A DNA stretch of 64,000 nt. Origin: Psychromonas algicola. GTDB lineage: Bacteria; Pseudomonadota; Gammaproteobacteria; Enterobacterales; Psychromonadaceae. Positions 1-9,487 of this stretch are shown here, piece by piece. The DNA lies in contig NZ_SNUB01000002.1 in assembly GCF_004378355.1 (NCBI RefSeq), forward strand, positions 124,001-188,000, read 5' to 3'. A program made the translations under genes and the position numbers. Below the pieces are notes generated by a model, which worked only from the letters and a program-made list of their open reading frames with translations, made no database searches and was not told the DNA's origin. How positions within the stretch are numbered: position 1 is the first letter of the stretch; the number at the start of each line of letters is the position of its first letter.

Positions 1-174
1 CAAACTTGCTGCTTGTGCATGATGTAATCGTAAAATATTAGTTGCACCTGGGTTTTTAGAGCCATGTAAGCGTGGATCTGGCCAGCCTTTCACTTTACAT
101 AATAAAATCGCACCATTAAGTGCGCCGATAAAATAAGCGGACACGGTAAAAATGAGTGTCAATAATATAATCAT
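1..174 (-). CDS. plsY: Glycerol-3-phosphate acyltransferase PlsY, N-terminal part
   Basis: The first 58 codons of a minus-strand gene run off the left edge. PlsY is the inner-membrane enzyme that moves an acyl group from acyl-phosphate to glycerol-3-phosphate, the first step of phospholipid synthesis. The visible part has a hydrophobic first membrane segment, a [13 protein letters not shown] turn and the family's glycine/asparagine motif [12 protein letters not shown] at residues 38-51. The ATG is at 174. It is divergent from folB, an arrangement also found in E. coli. A PlsB-type acyltransferase is encoded separately at 23.3 kb. Its C-terminus lies outside the window. Confidence 0.93.
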   Translation of the reverse strand, partial: MIILLTLIFTVSAYFIGALNGAILLCKVKGWPDPRLHGSKNPGATNILRLHHAQAASL

Positions 175-348
175 GGTACTTATTTCATCCCATTAAGGTA
201 AAATGCTGTGAAATTTTAAGCTTAACTACAACGTTAAGTTGATAACTTAGCTTGTCAGGTTTAGTTGAGTCGCAGAGTTTACTTGTAAAAAACAGGAAAC
301 AAAAGCAACATCGTCTAAAAAATAATCATAACGAGAAGGCATCAAAAA

Positions 349-702
349 ATGGATATCGTTTTTATCAAGCAATTAGAAGTCATTAGCACCATTGGTGTCT
401 ACGGTTGGGAAAAAACAGTTCAACAAAAACTCTATTTTGATCTAGAGATGGCTTTTGATAATCGTCCTGCTGCAGCTTCCGATGATATTAACCTTGCATT
501 GAACTACTTCAGCGTCTCTGAACGTGTTAATCAATTTGCTCAACAACACCAATTTGAATTAATAGAAACCATGGCGGAGCGTGTCGCTGAGTTAATTATG
601 ACTGAATTTTCTGTGCCATGGATAAAGTTAACTTTACACAAACCGGGGGCACTACCTAAAGCTGAAAGTTTAGGTGTTCAGATAGAGCGTGGTAATAAGT
701 AG
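349..702 (+). CDS. folB: Dihydroneopterin aldolase FolB
   Basis: This cytoplasmic folate-pathway enzyme converts 7,8-dihydroneopterin to 6-hydroxymethyl-dihydropterin and glycolaldehyde. The 117-residue length is normal. The N-terminus MDIVFIKQLEVISTIGVYGWE carries the conserved IGVYxWE substrate-binding motif, and the C-terminal LHKPGALPKA segment supplies the conserved lysine and proline. The stop codon overlaps the folK GTG start by one base (TAGTG), so the two consecutive pathway steps are probably translationally coupled. It is divergent from plsY across about 175 bp. Confidence 0.96.
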   Translation: MDIVFIKQLEVISTIGVYGWEKTVQQKLYFDLEMAFDNRPAAASDDINLALNYFSVSERVNQFAQQHQFELIETMAERVAELIMTEFSVPWIKLTLHKPGALPKAESLGVQIERGNK

Positions 703-1199
703 TGGCAACTATATTTATTGGTATTGGCTCAAGTATTGATAGAGAAAATTATATTCAACAAGGTATTTCCTTGTTACAAAAGCATTTTGGGGAAGTAAAG
801 CTGTCCAGTGTTTTTGAAAGTGAAGCGGTTGGTTTTACTGGTGGTAACTTTTATAACCTCGTTGCTCAGTTAACATCTGAATTACCCGTTGAACAAGTTA
901 TTGCTAAGCTAAAAATGCTCGAAGTGCAATTAGGTCGACCTGAAAAAGCGATTAAGTTTGCACCACGAACATTAGATTTAGATATTCTATTGTATGATCA
1001 ATTAGTGGATATAAGCTTAAATATTCCTCGCTCAGAAATCACTGAAAATGCCTTTGTGTTACAACCTTTAGCCGAACTTGCGCCTGAGTTACTACATCCA
1101 TTATTAAATGAAAGTTACGAAAATTTATGGTCGCAATATCCAGTTAATAAACAAAAGTTATGGAAAATAGAAATGTCTTTTCAAAGAGACAGTGTTTAA
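702..1199 (+). CDS. folK: 6-hydroxymethyl-dihydropterin pyrophosphokinase FolK
   Basis: FolK moves pyrophosphate from ATP to 6-hydroxymethyl-dihydropterin, the step after FolB. The 165-residue protein starts at a GTG that overlaps the folB stop. The family signature RTLDLDILLY (metal-binding aspartates) is at about residues 94-103, and an IGIGSS motif is near the N-terminus. At this locus in E. coli folB is not paired with folK, whose usual neighbour there is pcnB, so the folB-folK pairing is a feature of this lineage or its relatives. uppP follows after 16 bp and probably belongs to the same transcript. Confidence 0.95.
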   Translation: MATIFIGIGSSIDRENYIQQGISLLQKHFGEVKLSSVFESEAVGFTGGNFYNLVAQLTSELPVEQVIAKLKMLEVQLGRPEKAIKFAPRTLDLDILLYDQLVDISLNIPRSEITENAFVLQPLAELAPELLHPLLNESYENLWSQYPVNKQKLWKIEMSFQRDSV

Positions 1200-1215
1200 C
1201 TAATTAGAGAAAAAT

Positions 1216-2016
1216 ATGAGTATTTTAGAAATTGTTGTACTGGCCTTGATTCAAGGGTTAACTGAGTTCTTACCTATTTCAAGTTCAGCACATTTGATTC
1301 TGCCATCGGTTCTTTTAAATTGGCAAGATCAAGGGTTGGCTTTTGACCTTGTGTTAAACATTGGAACCTTAGCGGCTGTGCTAATTTACTTCCGTCGTGA
1401 AGTGACAAATATGTCCTTTGCTTGGGTAGATTCAGTTAAAAATAAAAATCACACACAGGACAGCAAATTAGCGTGGTGGATAGTCTGGGCAACCATTCCT
1501 GCTGCGGCGATTGGTTTTTTTGGTAAAGACTATATCGAAATTTATTTACGTAGTGGTTATGTTATTGCGGTGACCACGATAGTCTTTGGCTTATTACTTT
1601 GGTGGGCGGATGCAAAAGCGAAGCAAATTAAAACAGAATATCAAACCGGTTTACAAGGCGCGATTATATTGGGTTTTGCACAAGCATTAGCGCTTATTCC
1701 TGGCACATCTCGTTCTGGGATCACTATTACAGCAGGCTTAATGTTAGGGTTAACACGTAATGCAGCTGCGCGTTTTTCATTTTTAATGTCGATTCCAATC
1801 ATCTCAATGGCATCGGGTTATGACTTATTAAAATTTATATTGTCAGATGAATATGTTGATTGGTTTTCATTGATGCTAGGTGCCGGTGTTTCTTTCGTAA
1901 GTGCTATTTTATGTATTCACGTGTTTTTAATCTTACTAAATAAAGTGGGTATGTTACCGTTTGTTATCTATCGTTTGATTTTAGGCGCAGCACTTTTTTA
2001 TATTTTAGCTGGTTAA
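1216..2016 (+). CDS. uppP: Undecaprenyl-diphosphate phosphatase UppP (BacA)
   Basis: This integral inner-membrane phosphatase recycles undecaprenyl pyrophosphate to the monophosphate carrier used for peptidoglycan and other envelope polymers. Overexpression is known to give bacitracin resistance. The 266 residues show both BacA signatures: a [15 protein letters not shown] segment at residues 14-28 and PGTSRSGIT near residue 162, which form the inverted-repeat active site. Several hydrophobic helices fill the rest. It is the last gene of a folB-folK-uppP unit and is convergent with cca, with a shared hairpin between them. Confidence 0.96.
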   Translation: MSILEIVVLALIQGLTEFLPISSSAHLILPSVLLNWQDQGLAFDLVLNIGTLAAVLIYFRREVTNMSFAWVDSVKNKNHTQDSKLAWWIVWATIPAAAIGFFGKDYIEIYLRSGYVIAVTTIVFGLLLWWADAKAKQIKTEYQTGLQGAIILGFAQALALIPGTSRSGITITAGLMLGLTRNAAARFSFLMSIPIISMASGYDLLKFILSDEYVDWFSLMLGAGVSFVSAILCIHVFLILLNKVGMLPFVIYRLILGAALFYILAG

Positions 2017-2043
2017 TGGTGACAGCTCATTACTAAAAAATTA

Positions 2044-2071
2044 AAGCACAGCAATTAAAGCTGCTGTGCTT
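2044..2071 (-). terminator. Intrinsic terminator of cca, overlapping its 3' end
   Basis: A 9-bp stem (AAGCACAGC / GCTGTGCTT) with a 10-nt loop includes the cca stop codon in the loop. On the minus strand it is followed by a T-rich stretch (2034-2043), as expected for an intrinsic terminator. On the plus strand it may also stop uppP transcription. Confidence 0.75.
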
Positions 2072-3284
2072 GTTTAAACGCTTTCACTAATTGAATGCGT
2101 TGTTCATTTAGTTTCTCTTTGATTTCCGCACCTTGAAAGCCCTTACTAATAATCGCTTGAATATCGACCTTTGATGCTGCCTGAAAGGCTTCCCACATAA
2201 ATCCAGCCGTTGGGTAAGGTAATAATTCAAAGCCTGTACGGCCTTTAGAATCAGCAACACAGCATTGCAACATTTGTTGGAAACGTGCAGGTTTACGCCA
2301 TGCATCACATTTATCCATAATGCCAACAATCGTGCTTGGCCTTAATTCAAAGGCGCTATGAATATTGGTATGGTGCTCACTCACTAATAAAGCTAAATCA
2401 CGACATTCATTGGGTACTTTAAGGCGTTTACAAAACTTCTTAATGACATTAAGACCTTTAAAACCGTGCCCTTTATGACTAGGCCATTCGCTCTCTGGAG
2501 TTAATGCTTTACCCAAGTCGTGTACCAAACACGCAAAACGGAAGGCTAATGCATCAGATAATAAACAAGCTTGCTCTAGCACCATCAATGTATGAATGCC
2601 TGTATCTATCTCTGGATGCCAGCGTTTAGGAGCGGGAACACCGAATAAGTTATCTATTTCAGGAAATAAAATCGCTAGCGCTCCGCAATCTCGTAATACT
2701 TGAAAGTACACTTGTGGGCTTTGTGTATGTAATGCTTTTTCTGTTTCTGCCCAGACTCGCTCAGCGGTTAACGCTTGTAACTCGCCGCTATTAGCAAGTT
2801 CAGTCATTAACTGCTGTGTTTCTGGTGCGATGTTAAAATCAAGGTGAGCAAACCGTGCAGCAAATCGTGCCACTCTTAATACACGCAAAGGATCTTCGCT
2901 AAATGCCGGGCTAATATGACGTAAAACCTTTTCTTTTAAATCTTTCTGGCCGAAATAAGGATCAATAATTTCGCCTTCTTGTGACTCTGCAATAGCATTA
3001 ATTGTGAGGTCTCGGCGAATTAAATCATCTTCAAGGCTAACATCTTGGCCTGCATAACATGTGAACCCAGTGTATCCAGAGCCTTGTTTGCGTTCGGTTC
3101 TTGCTAACGCATATTCTTCATTAGTGGTTGGATGTAAAAACACAGGGAAATCTTTGCCTACTTGAGTAAAGCCTTTCTCTAACATGGCTTCTGGGGTGCT
3201 ATTAATCACAACAAAATCACGGTCTTTGACTTCGAGGTTTAATAACTTATCTCTGACTGCGCCACCGACTAAAAATATACGCAT
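2055..3284 (-). CDS. cca: CCA tRNA nucleotidyltransferase (multifunctional)
   Basis: Cca adds or repairs the 3'-CCA of tRNAs without a template. From the start [12 protein letters not shown] it is 409 residues, close to the 412 of the E. coli enzyme. Visible are the GGAVRD nucleotide-binding motif, the KDRDFVV catalytic carboxylate region, the RRDLTINA motif and an HDLGK HD-domain motif with 2',3'-phosphohydrolase potential. I chose the ATG at 3284 because GAGGGGGAA precedes it at good spacing. An in-frame start at 3323 would add 13 atypical residues and would run into a repeat element. Confidence 0.95.
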   Translation of the reverse strand: MRIFLVGGAVRDKLLNLEVKDRDFVVINSTPEAMLEKGFTQVGKDFPVFLHPTTNEEYALARTERKQGSGYTGFTCYAGQDVSLEDDLIRRDLTINAIAESQEGEIIDPYFGQKDLKEKVLRHISPAFSEDPLRVLRVARFAARFAHLDFNIAPETQQLMTELANSGELQALTAERVWAETEKALHTQSPQVYFQVLRDCGALAILFPEIDNLFGVPAPKRWHPEIDTGIHTLMVLEQACLLSDALAFRFACLVHDLGKALTPESEWPSHKGHGFKGLNVIKKFCKRLKVPNECRDLALLVSEHHTNIHSAFELRPSTIVGIMDKCDAWRKPARFQQMLQCCVADSKGRTGFELLPYPTAGFMWEAFQAASKVDIQAIISKGFQGAEIKEKLNEQRIQLVKAFKQAQQL

Positions 3285-3312
3285 AGCTTCCCCCTCAATG
3301 ATTGATGTAATA

Positions 3313-3357
3313 ATGCCAATCACGATAAATAGATAACATATTTAGCGCAATCGGTAT
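3313..3357. repeat. Short palindromic repeat, MITE-like family (small copy)
   Basis: This 45-bp intergenic element begins ATGCCAATCACGATAA and ends GCGCAATCGGTAT, so its ends are imperfect inverted repeats of the type xTACCAAT / ATTGGTAx. The same end sequences recur at 9488-9562 and 22873-23034. It lies just upstream of cca. No protein-coding capacity is visible. Confidence 0.5.
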
Positions 3358-3407
3358 AACTATAGTCGAACAGTTACGTAGCTGTTCGTTTTACTGAAAA
3401 AAGTGTT

Positions 3408-3432
3408 AAAAAAAACGCACATAAGTGCGTTT
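3408..3432 (-). terminator. Intrinsic terminator of the SH3-domain gene
   Basis: A perfect 8-bp stem (AAACGCAC / GTGCGTTT) with an ATAA loop is followed by seven to eight T residues on the minus strand. It lies 20 bp downstream of the stop of the gene ending at 3455. A second palindrome (CGAACAG / CTGTTCG, 3367-3388) sits beside it on the cca side. Confidence 0.85.
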
Positions 3433-3454
3433 AAATAATGCTTAAAAACGGTGA

Positions 3455-4054
3455 TTACCAGCCGCTATTACTTTTTTTACGTCGAGGTAAAAATGGAAGT
3501 ATTAGACCAAATAAAATACCAAAGAATAAAATACTACCGCCATACATTAACCATTCCATCATCATGCGAGATTCTTTTGTTTCTTTTAAAATATCAAATT
3601 CAACATTAAGCGCTTCTAGTTCGGCAACAGACTCTTCTAACGCTTTCTTTTCAAGTCTTAGTCTGGCAATTAACTTATCTTTATCAATAATTTCTTGATC
3701 TTTATTCGATACGGTTTGCTCGTGACTATTATTCGCTCTTTTTAATGTGTTTTTAGCAGCAGCGAGTTCTTTTTGTATTTTAGGCAACAAAACATTTGCT
3801 GGTGGTTGTTGTTGTAGTTCGCTTAATTTAACCCAACCTGTTTTACCTGCGTTGGTTTTAACTTGCATAAACTTGGTTTCTTCATTGTATTCTAAGGCAT
3901 TAACATCAGTGCCTACAGCAAGGGCTCCAATAATACGATATTCTAAACTAGGGCCTGAGTGCATGAAAATAGTCAAGTTATCTGTTACATATTGTGTCGC
4001 AGCAAAACTGCTAGATGAGAATATTAAGCAAAGTAATAATTTAATTGATTTCAA
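3455..4054 (-). CDS. SH3-domain membrane protein, TIGR04211 family
   Basis: This 199-residue envelope protein belongs to the TIGR04211 family, typified by YgiM in E. coli, which is also next to cca. It has a signal peptide (residues 1-18, ending SFAA), a bacterial SH3 domain (about 20-85, with the GSP..xxRIIGALxxG and GWVKLSEL motifs), a long charged coiled coil (about 90-160), one transmembrane helix (about 165-188) and a short basic tail RRKK. SH3b domains often bind peptidoglycan, but the exact function is not established. It has its own terminators on both sides and is probably a single-gene unit. Confidence 0.88.
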   Translation of the reverse strand: MKSIKLLLCLIFSSSSFAATQYVTDNLTIFMHSGPSLEYRIIGALAVGTDVNALEYNEETKFMQVKTNAGKTGWVKLSELQQQPPANVLLPKIQKELAAAKNTLKRANNSHEQTVSNKDQEIIDKDKLIARLRLEKKALEESVAELEALNVEFDILKETKESRMMMEWLMYGGSILFFGILFGLILPFLPRRKKSNSGW

Positions 4055-4121
4055 GAGGCATACCTTTTTTAGATAAATAACAGAAAGGACATTCTAAAAG
4101 GTATTACGGTGGGTGTACAAG

Positions 4122-4150
4122 AAAAAAGAGAGCATAAGCTCTCTTTTTTT
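4122..4150 (-). terminator. Bidirectional terminator between pit and the SH3-domain gene
   Basis: A perfect 12-bp stem (AAAAAAGAGAGC / GCTCTCTTTTTT) with an ATAA loop has T-tracts on either strand. It lies 22 bp after the phosphate-transporter stop, so on the minus strand it ends the DUF47-pit transcript. Confidence 0.9.
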
Positions 4151-4171
4151 ATATTTTTAGCAAATTAAAGG

Positions 4172-5437
4172 TTAAGAAAAAATGCTGTTTAATAGATAAA
4201 AGAACACGATTGATAACCCAGCTCCAATTGGTAACGTCACCACCCAAGAGATAACAATGTTACGAACTACCCCTAAATTTAATGCTGCGATACCACGTGC
4301 CATACCTACACCCAGCACGCCACCAACAAGAGTTTGTGTTGTGGAAATTGGTAAGCCAGTGCCTGAAGCAATAACAACCGTTGAAGCTGCTGCTAATTCA
4401 GCGGCAAAGCCACGGCTCGGTGTTAAATGCGTGATACCTTGACCAATCGTTGCCATTACACGGCGTCCAAATATTGCTAAACCTAACACAATACCAATAC
4501 CACCTAGAGGTAAAATCCACCAAGCTAATACTGCTTTTGAAGCGATTTGACCATCATTTTCAACAATATTTACCACAGCCGCTAGCGGACCAATTGCATT
4601 AGCAACATCATTTGAACCATGAGCAAACGCCATTGCACAGGCGGTGACTATCATTAGTACTGCAAATATTTTTTCTACATTAGCAAAGTGCATATGCTTA
4701 TCTGCTTGCGGATCAATTTTAATGCGTTGTATAAATATTTTACCTACTACAGCAATTAAAATACCAATAATCACAGCGAATACATTTGCTTCTACTAGCG
4801 AGAAATGTAGGCCAACGTGTTTAAGGCCTTTAGTGATTGTTACTAATGATAGTATAAAACCGGCTAAGAACATGTATAAAGGGACATAACGTTTTGCATT
4901 TGCAATCGGATCTTTTGTATTAAAGATAAGCTTTTGAGAGCTCATAAAAATGAAGTAAGCGATAATGCCTGAAATTAGTGGGGTAATTATCCAACTACCT
5001 ATAATACCAACGACTTTGCTCCAGGTTACACTGTCTACACCTACACCTACCGCCGAGAAACCAACAATGGCACCTACGATAGAGTGTGTTGTAGAAACAG
5101 GCCAGCCAAAGTAAGACGCAATAATTAGCCACATACCTGCTGCTAATAAGGCTGCTGTCATACCAAAAACAAGTAGTTCAGGTTGATCGACAAAATAAGA
5201 GGCATCAATAATACCTTTACGGATCGTTGACGTTACTTCGCCACCTGCTAAATAAGCACCAGCAAATTCAAAGATCATTGCAATAATAATTGCTTGCTTG
5301 ATTGTTAATGCTTTTGAACCAACAGAGGTTCCCATTGCATTAGCAACATCATTTGCGCCAATGCCCCAAGCCATTAAAAAACCAACTGCACCTGCAAATA
5401 AAACAAGCATGCTTCCGTATGTGTTTAAAATATCCAT
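4172..5437 (-). CDS. Inorganic phosphate transporter, PiT family
   Basis: This 421-residue polytopic inner-membrane permease is a low-affinity phosphate importer driven by an ion gradient. The PiT signature GANDVANAMGTSVGSKALT occurs near residue 27, and its duplicated counterpart AHGSNDVANAIGPLAAVV near residue 273 reflects the internal repeat of the family. Residues such as PVSTTHS and PISTTQTLVGG are also typical. It lies 15 bp downstream of the DUF47 gene on the same strand, a pairing common for PiT transporters. Whether the coupling ion is H+ or Na+ cannot be read from the sequence. Confidence 0.94.
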   Translation of the reverse strand: MDILNTYGSMLVLFAGAVGFLMAWGIGANDVANAMGTSVGSKALTIKQAIIIAMIFEFAGAYLAGGEVTSTIRKGIIDASYFVDQPELLVFGMTAALLAAGMWLIIASYFGWPVSTTHSIVGAIVGFSAVGVGVDSVTWSKVVGIIGSWIITPLISGIIAYFIFMSSQKLIFNTKDPIANAKRYVPLYMFLAGFILSLVTITKGLKHVGLHFSLVEANVFAVIIGILIAVVGKIFIQRIKIDPQADKHMHFANVEKIFAVLMIVTACAMAFAHGSNDVANAIGPLAAVVNIVENDGQIASKAVLAWWILPLGGIGIVLGLAIFGRRVMATIGQGITHLTPSRGFAAELAAASTVVIASGTGLPISTTQTLVGGVLGVGMARGIAALNLGVVRNIVISWVVTLPIGAGLSIVFFYLLNSIFS

Positions 5438-5452
5438 AATGAATCCTTTGAG

Positions 5453-6133
5453 CTACGAGCGAGCTAGAATAAGTTCTAGCTGAGTGCCTATTAATTCTGA
5501 ATGATCAGCAAGGCTACCTACCCATTCTAGAATTTTATACAAAAACATTACGTCCACTGGTTTGTAATTGTCTTCGATGGCTAATAAGTTACGACGAAGT
5601 TTGATTTGTAATGAATCAGTATCATCTTCAATTGTTTCTAGTACTTCGATCATTTTTGTCACGATATCTACTTCACGGCCTTTAAAGCCTGTTTCAAGTA
5701 GTTCGTCTAAACCATCGATTGCATCTTTAGCTTGTTTAACAGCGTCTAAACTACGTTGCACATAAGCCATGAAATCATCAAAAATTTCATTTGGAATTTG
5801 TAACTGACGACCAAAAATACGACCAGCAATATCTTTTGCTGTATTCGCAATTTTATCCTGACGGTTAACAAGTTCAAGCAGGTCTGCACGGTCAATAGGC
5901 ATAAATAAGCCTTTTGGTAGTGTTAAACGTAATTCGCGCTTAAGCTCATCTGCTTCTTTTTCAAACTGAGATATTTGTTTACGCACTTCATCTGCTTTAT
6001 CCCAATCATTTTCAGCACTAGCTTGAAAAAATGGGATCAGCAAATCACCACACATAGCAACTTTGTCTATATGTAATTGAATAGGTTTGATTGGAGACTT
6101 AGCAAAGACCCCAAATATCGAATTAACTGGCAT
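5453..6133 (-). CDS. DUF47 family protein (TIGR00153), PhoU-like phosphate-transport partner
   Basis: This 226-residue, helix-rich cytoplasmic protein belongs to the TIGR00153/DUF47 family, a relative of PhoU. It starts MPVNSIFGVFAKSPIKPIQLH and contains the conserved segment LPKGLFMPIDRADLLELV at about 75-92 and a run of amphipathic helices after it. Family members are usually co-transcribed with PiT transporters and are thought to modulate them. Here pit follows 15 bp downstream. It is divergent from ygiF across about 180 bp that must hold both promoters. Confidence 0.9.
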   Translation of the reverse strand: MPVNSIFGVFAKSPIKPIQLHIDKVAMCGDLLIPFFQASAENDWDKADEVRKQISQFEKEADELKRELRLTLPKGLFMPIDRADLLELVNRQDKIANTAKDIAGRIFGRQLQIPNEIFDDFMAYVQRSLDAVKQAKDAIDGLDELLETGFKGREVDIVTKMIEVLETIEDDTDSLQIKLRRNLLAIEDNYKPVDVMFLYKILEWVGSLADHSELIGTQLELILARS

Positions 6134-6311
6134 GATTTACCTTAAGTTTTTATGGTTTATTAACCATATATTGATTAAGTTGAACATTTTATATGCCGCG
6201 CATGTTAACTTTCTTTTGCGCACAATAGAACATCAATTTAGTATAATTCAGGAAAAATTACGATTAAAGTCGCTAGAACGCTTAATTAAAAGGTCATTTT
6301 GGGTATCAATT

Positions 6312-7823
6312 ATGGAAACAGAAATAGAGATTAAATTTTTTTTTAACGCAAACTTTTCCGAAAAACTGTTGGATGTCATCACTCAACACACGGTTATTTC
6401 CCATAAAAATCAAATGCTACACAATGTTTACTTTGAGACTGAAGGGCGTGATTTAAGAAAAATGGATATGGGGCTGAGAGTGCGCCGTATCGATGAACAA
6501 TGTACACAAACCATTAAAACATCGGGCAGAGTGATTGGCGGTTTACATCAAAGACCCGAATATAATGAACCAATAGAGGGTTTACAGCCAGAACTTGCGC
6601 GCTTTAAAAGTAAAATTTGGCCTGAAGATTGTGATATCAATGAATTACAAAAAGCTTTAAAGCCGTTATTTAGTACTGATTTTAGACGCTTGCATTGGTT
6701 ACTTGAAATGCAAGACGGCACTTTAATTGAACTTGCTTATGACTGTGGCAAAATCATAGCGGAGCAGGGCGAATCAGACATTTGTGAAATCGAGCTGGAA
6801 TTAGTTAAAGGTGATGAAGCTCAGCTATTCATTTTAGCGCAAGATATCGCTGCATTACCTAGTGTTCGTTTAGGTAACGTAAGCAAAGCACAACGTGGTT
6901 ATATGTTAATCGATAATGCGAAGTTTGAAGTTAAACCCATTGATTTTTCTGCTCTAAATACAGAGATGAACATTCAGCAAGCACTATCCACTAATTTTCA
7001 GCACGGCTTAAAGCACTTGCAGTATCATGAGAATTGTTACGTCGATAGTGGTAATTTTAATGCGTTAGTTGAATTACAAAAAGGCATCATGTTTTTGCAT
7101 CAAAATATCCATCTATTTAAAGAAGGTGGAATTTCTTTTACTGGGTGTCGTTGGGTTAATGACCTGCAATGGTTAGCACGTAGTTTTTCGTGGGTTAATC
7201 AGCGTTTAATTCTACAAAATTTATTAGAAAATAAAGCGTATTATCTTCGTAAGTTACCAAAATTAAAACAATTACAAAAACAAATACAACTCGCAGATCA
7301 AGCCTTACCCAATGAAGAAGATATCTTCAATCTATTGCATAGCAGCCGTTATTGTAACTTTGTTTTAGGGTTGACTGAGTGGTTGATTCAGCTTGAAAAA
7401 ACAACATTAGAAACACAGGGTGAGACATCATTATTAGATTTTTCTAAAGCGGCATTAGATAATTGTTGGGCAAAATTAACTCAACCCCTTTCTGTGGAAG
7501 GCTCTCTTGAGTTAGATAACTTATTGCCGCATCAAGGATTATTAGTTTCAAATTTAATGACGGGATTAAGCCTTGGACATATGTTTAATGAAACCTTATG
7601 CGCCGAATATCGCTACCCATGGTTAGATATTTATCAAGGTACTCTAGAGCTTTCTATGCTGAATACGGTCTCTGAATTTGCTTCTGATGAAACAGATACA
7701 GAAGTGCAAGAAGAATACTTTAAATGGGTTAAGCGCAAGCAAGGCTCGTTATTAAGCGCAATTGAACAATCAAAGCAGCGTGCCTTATCGAATGAGAAAT
7801 ATTGGATTGATATTGAGAATTAA
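6312..7823 (+). CDS. ygiF: CYTH/CHAD domain inorganic triphosphatase YgiF
   Basis: The 503-residue protein has an N-terminal CYTH domain starting METEIEIKFFF (the EIEIKF motif that chelates metal and triphosphate) with the LRVRR basic strand near residue 57, followed by a C-terminal helical CHAD region. The E. coli homologue hydrolyses inorganic triphosphate. I chose the ATG at 6312 because the CYTH motif begins directly there. The open frame extends back to 6087 but would overlap the divergent DUF47 gene and add 75 unrelated residues. In E. coli glnE follows at once; here it lies 9.5 kb away. Confidence 0.9.
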   Translation: METEIEIKFFFNANFSEKLLDVITQHTVISHKNQMLHNVYFETEGRDLRKMDMGLRVRRIDEQCTQTIKTSGRVIGGLHQRPEYNEPIEGLQPELARFKSKIWPEDCDINELQKALKPLFSTDFRRLHWLLEMQDGTLIELAYDCGKIIAEQGESDICEIELELVKGDEAQLFILAQDIAALPSVRLGNVSKAQRGYMLIDNAKFEVKPIDFSALNTEMNIQQALSTNFQHGLKHLQYHENCYVDSGNFNALVELQKGIMFLHQNIHLFKEGGISFTGCRWVNDLQWLARSFSWVNQRLILQNLLENKAYYLRKLPKLKQLQKQIQLADQALPNEEDIFNLLHSSRYCNFVLGLTEWLIQLEKTTLETQGETSLLDFSKAALDNCWAKLTQPLSVEGSLELDNLLPHQGLLVSNLMTGLSLGHMFNETLCAEYRYPWLDIYQGTLELSMLNTVSEFASDETDTEVQEEYFKWVKRKQGSLLSAIEQSKQRALSNEKYWIDIEN

Positions 7824-7997
7824 AGATCTATTTAATTGGATTGGACAGAATGTCGTCCGACAAAAGAACAAGAATACATTAAGATCATATTCATATTTCC
7901 ATGTAAATAATGAAGTGAATAATTAATTTTTTAAATAAGTTTTAATTTGAGTATTCTTATTTCTATGACTAATTTCACTTTGATAGGCAATAACTAA

Positions 7998-8630
7998 ATG
8001 AAAAAAACAGATTATTATATTTTTTTAGCGGATTCTTCGGATGGACCAATTATAAAAGATGATCTTGAAGAAGGGCCTCAGGATTGGGAGTTCTTGGAGA
8101 ATGAATCGCTACTCGATGAATTTCCTGAGGTGGGTGTTTTGCACTTTTCTAATGAGAATGAATATTCAAAGTTATATGATTTTATTGAGAACAGATTAGG
8201 TACTCAGATAGTTTCTACAAAAGTGAAAGAGATCATGTTGGATCATGGCTTAGATTCATCTCAAGTAGAATATTTTCCTGTGACAATCAAAGATCAGAAC
8301 AGTGACGTAGCTAGTAATGATTATTTTATGCTGAACTATATTAACGCTCAGCCAATCATCGATATGACGAAATCAGAATATGAGTTAAGTAGCTTCGATG
8401 ATAGCCAAATATCAGTAATAAGCAAAACCGAGCTGGATTTAACGGATGTAGATCCTAAAGCAAAAATCTTTCATCCTTTAACTTACAAAAATATCACCGT
8501 GATTGAGTCATCGTTGCTTAATGCGTTTCAAGAAGCAGGCGTGACCGGTTTTTGGATGATTCCCGCACAAGGTTGGAATGGAATGATTTTGCCTCACGAT
8601 AAGGCTTATATGAAAGAGCTGATGTTATAA
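7998..8630 (+). CDS. Imm11-like (DUF1629-type) putative immunity protein
   Basis: The 210-residue acidic protein looks soluble, with no signal peptide or membrane helix. Its order of motifs recalls the Imm11/DUF1629 group: a mid-protein stretch VSTKVKEIMLDHGLD, then VEYFPVTIKD, then a DYFMLNYINAQPIID strand pair, and a C-terminal helix ending AFQEAGVTGFWMIPAQGW. Proteins of this group are immunity factors in polymorphic toxin systems. The assignment is from pattern memory only. It is the first gene of the accessory block after ygiF and is followed after 56 bp by an Imm49-like gene on the same strand. No toxin is visible nearby. Confidence 0.6.
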   Translation: MKKTDYYIFLADSSDGPIIKDDLEEGPQDWEFLENESLLDEFPEVGVLHFSNENEYSKLYDFIENRLGTQIVSTKVKEIMLDHGLDSSQVEYFPVTIKDQNSDVASNDYFMLNYINAQPIIDMTKSEYELSSFDDSQISVISKTELDLTDVDPKAKIFHPLTYKNITVIESSLLNAFQEAGVTGFWMIPAQGWNGMILPHDKAYMKELML

Positions 8631-8686
8631 GTGTGTTATACGGTAATGATTAGAATTTAAACTTATTAAAAGTAGTTGGAAACAAT

Positions 8687-9487
8687 GTGGATATAGACTT
8701 AATTGGTTTTAAAGAAGATGCCATTCGAAATATAGAAAATAATTTGTTTTTGATTTCCAGCAAACTTGATTGGGACACTTTTTATCGAAAGACGTCTAAG
8801 TTATGCGATAATTTTTTAATTATTGCGACAGCTAATATAGTGATCGATTCGACACCCTATAATTTTCTACATAATCTTTGTCGCGTTGGCGAAAACTGGC
8901 GTCGTTTACTCTATTGTGCAAATACTCATTATGAGCAACGCGTTTCTTTTTTTAAAGACTATCCACTCCATGCTGCAGTTATTGTTCAGCAACAAAATTT
9001 AATTACGAATTTAATTAAAGAATTGCCGACACAATGGGAACAAGGAGAAGAGCCACAGGATCGTTACTATGCTAACCATCTTCTTCTTGCATTGTCTAAC
9101 AGTCGAGTCACCATCAATAATGAAATTGAAACCTTATTATTAAACCTCGAGGCTTGCGAAAAAACAGGTCTACGGACAAAGCTCATTAAAGCGCTTTTAT
9201 TAGTGGAAGCATCAATCGAAGATGATTTTTGGAAAGCATTTGATCAACTATTAACTGCACATCAGGAATGGGTGCAAAAGAAAATAGATCAAAGAAGTTA
9301 CTCAATTGAAGCTTTTCTTCCTCATTCAAAATTATGGTTTGAAGGAATGGCGTGGCTGAAGTTGGCTCAAGTTAAAGGCTTTACATTACCAAATAGAGAG
9401 CTGGCTATGTGCCCGAAAGAGGCGTTGCTATCGATGCCTGAGCCTTACGATAATGATTGGGTTATTCTCTCCGATAGCACATTCTAA
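8687..9487 (+). CDS. Imm49-like putative immunity protein
   Basis: The 266-residue soluble, mostly helical protein resembles the Imm49 family. The C-terminal part has FWKAFDQLLTAHQEWVQKK followed by WFEGMAWLKLAQVKGFTLP and ends with a short acidic tail, which is the typical order for that family. Imm49 proteins accompany toxins of polymorphic or contact-dependent systems. The start is a GTG at 8687. An out-of-frame ATG overlaps it (8685-8687) and is followed within three codons by a stop. A palindromic repeat begins at the stop codon. No cognate toxin is seen. Confidence 0.65.
   Translation: MDIDLIGFKEDAIRNIENNLFLISSKLDWDTFYRKTSKLCDNFLIIATANIVIDSTPYNFLHNLCRVGENWRRLLYCANTHYEQRVSFFKDYPLHAAVIVQQQNLITNLIKELPTQWEQGEEPQDRYYANHLLLALSNSRVTINNEIETLLLNLEACEKTGLRTKLIKALLLVEASIEDDFWKAFDQLLTAHQEWVQKKIDQRSYSIEAFLPHSKLWFEGMAWLKLAQVKGFTLPNRELAMCPKEALLSMPEPYDNDWVILSDSTF

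Noticed and set aside
3285..3323. Longer N-terminus for cca from 3323
   Set aside because: The extra residues do not match the family, overlap a repeat, and a strong ribosome site precedes the ATG at 3284.
6087..6311. N-terminal extension of ygiF from 6087
   Set aside because: It overlaps the divergent DUF47 gene, and the CYTH domain starts at the ATG at 6312.
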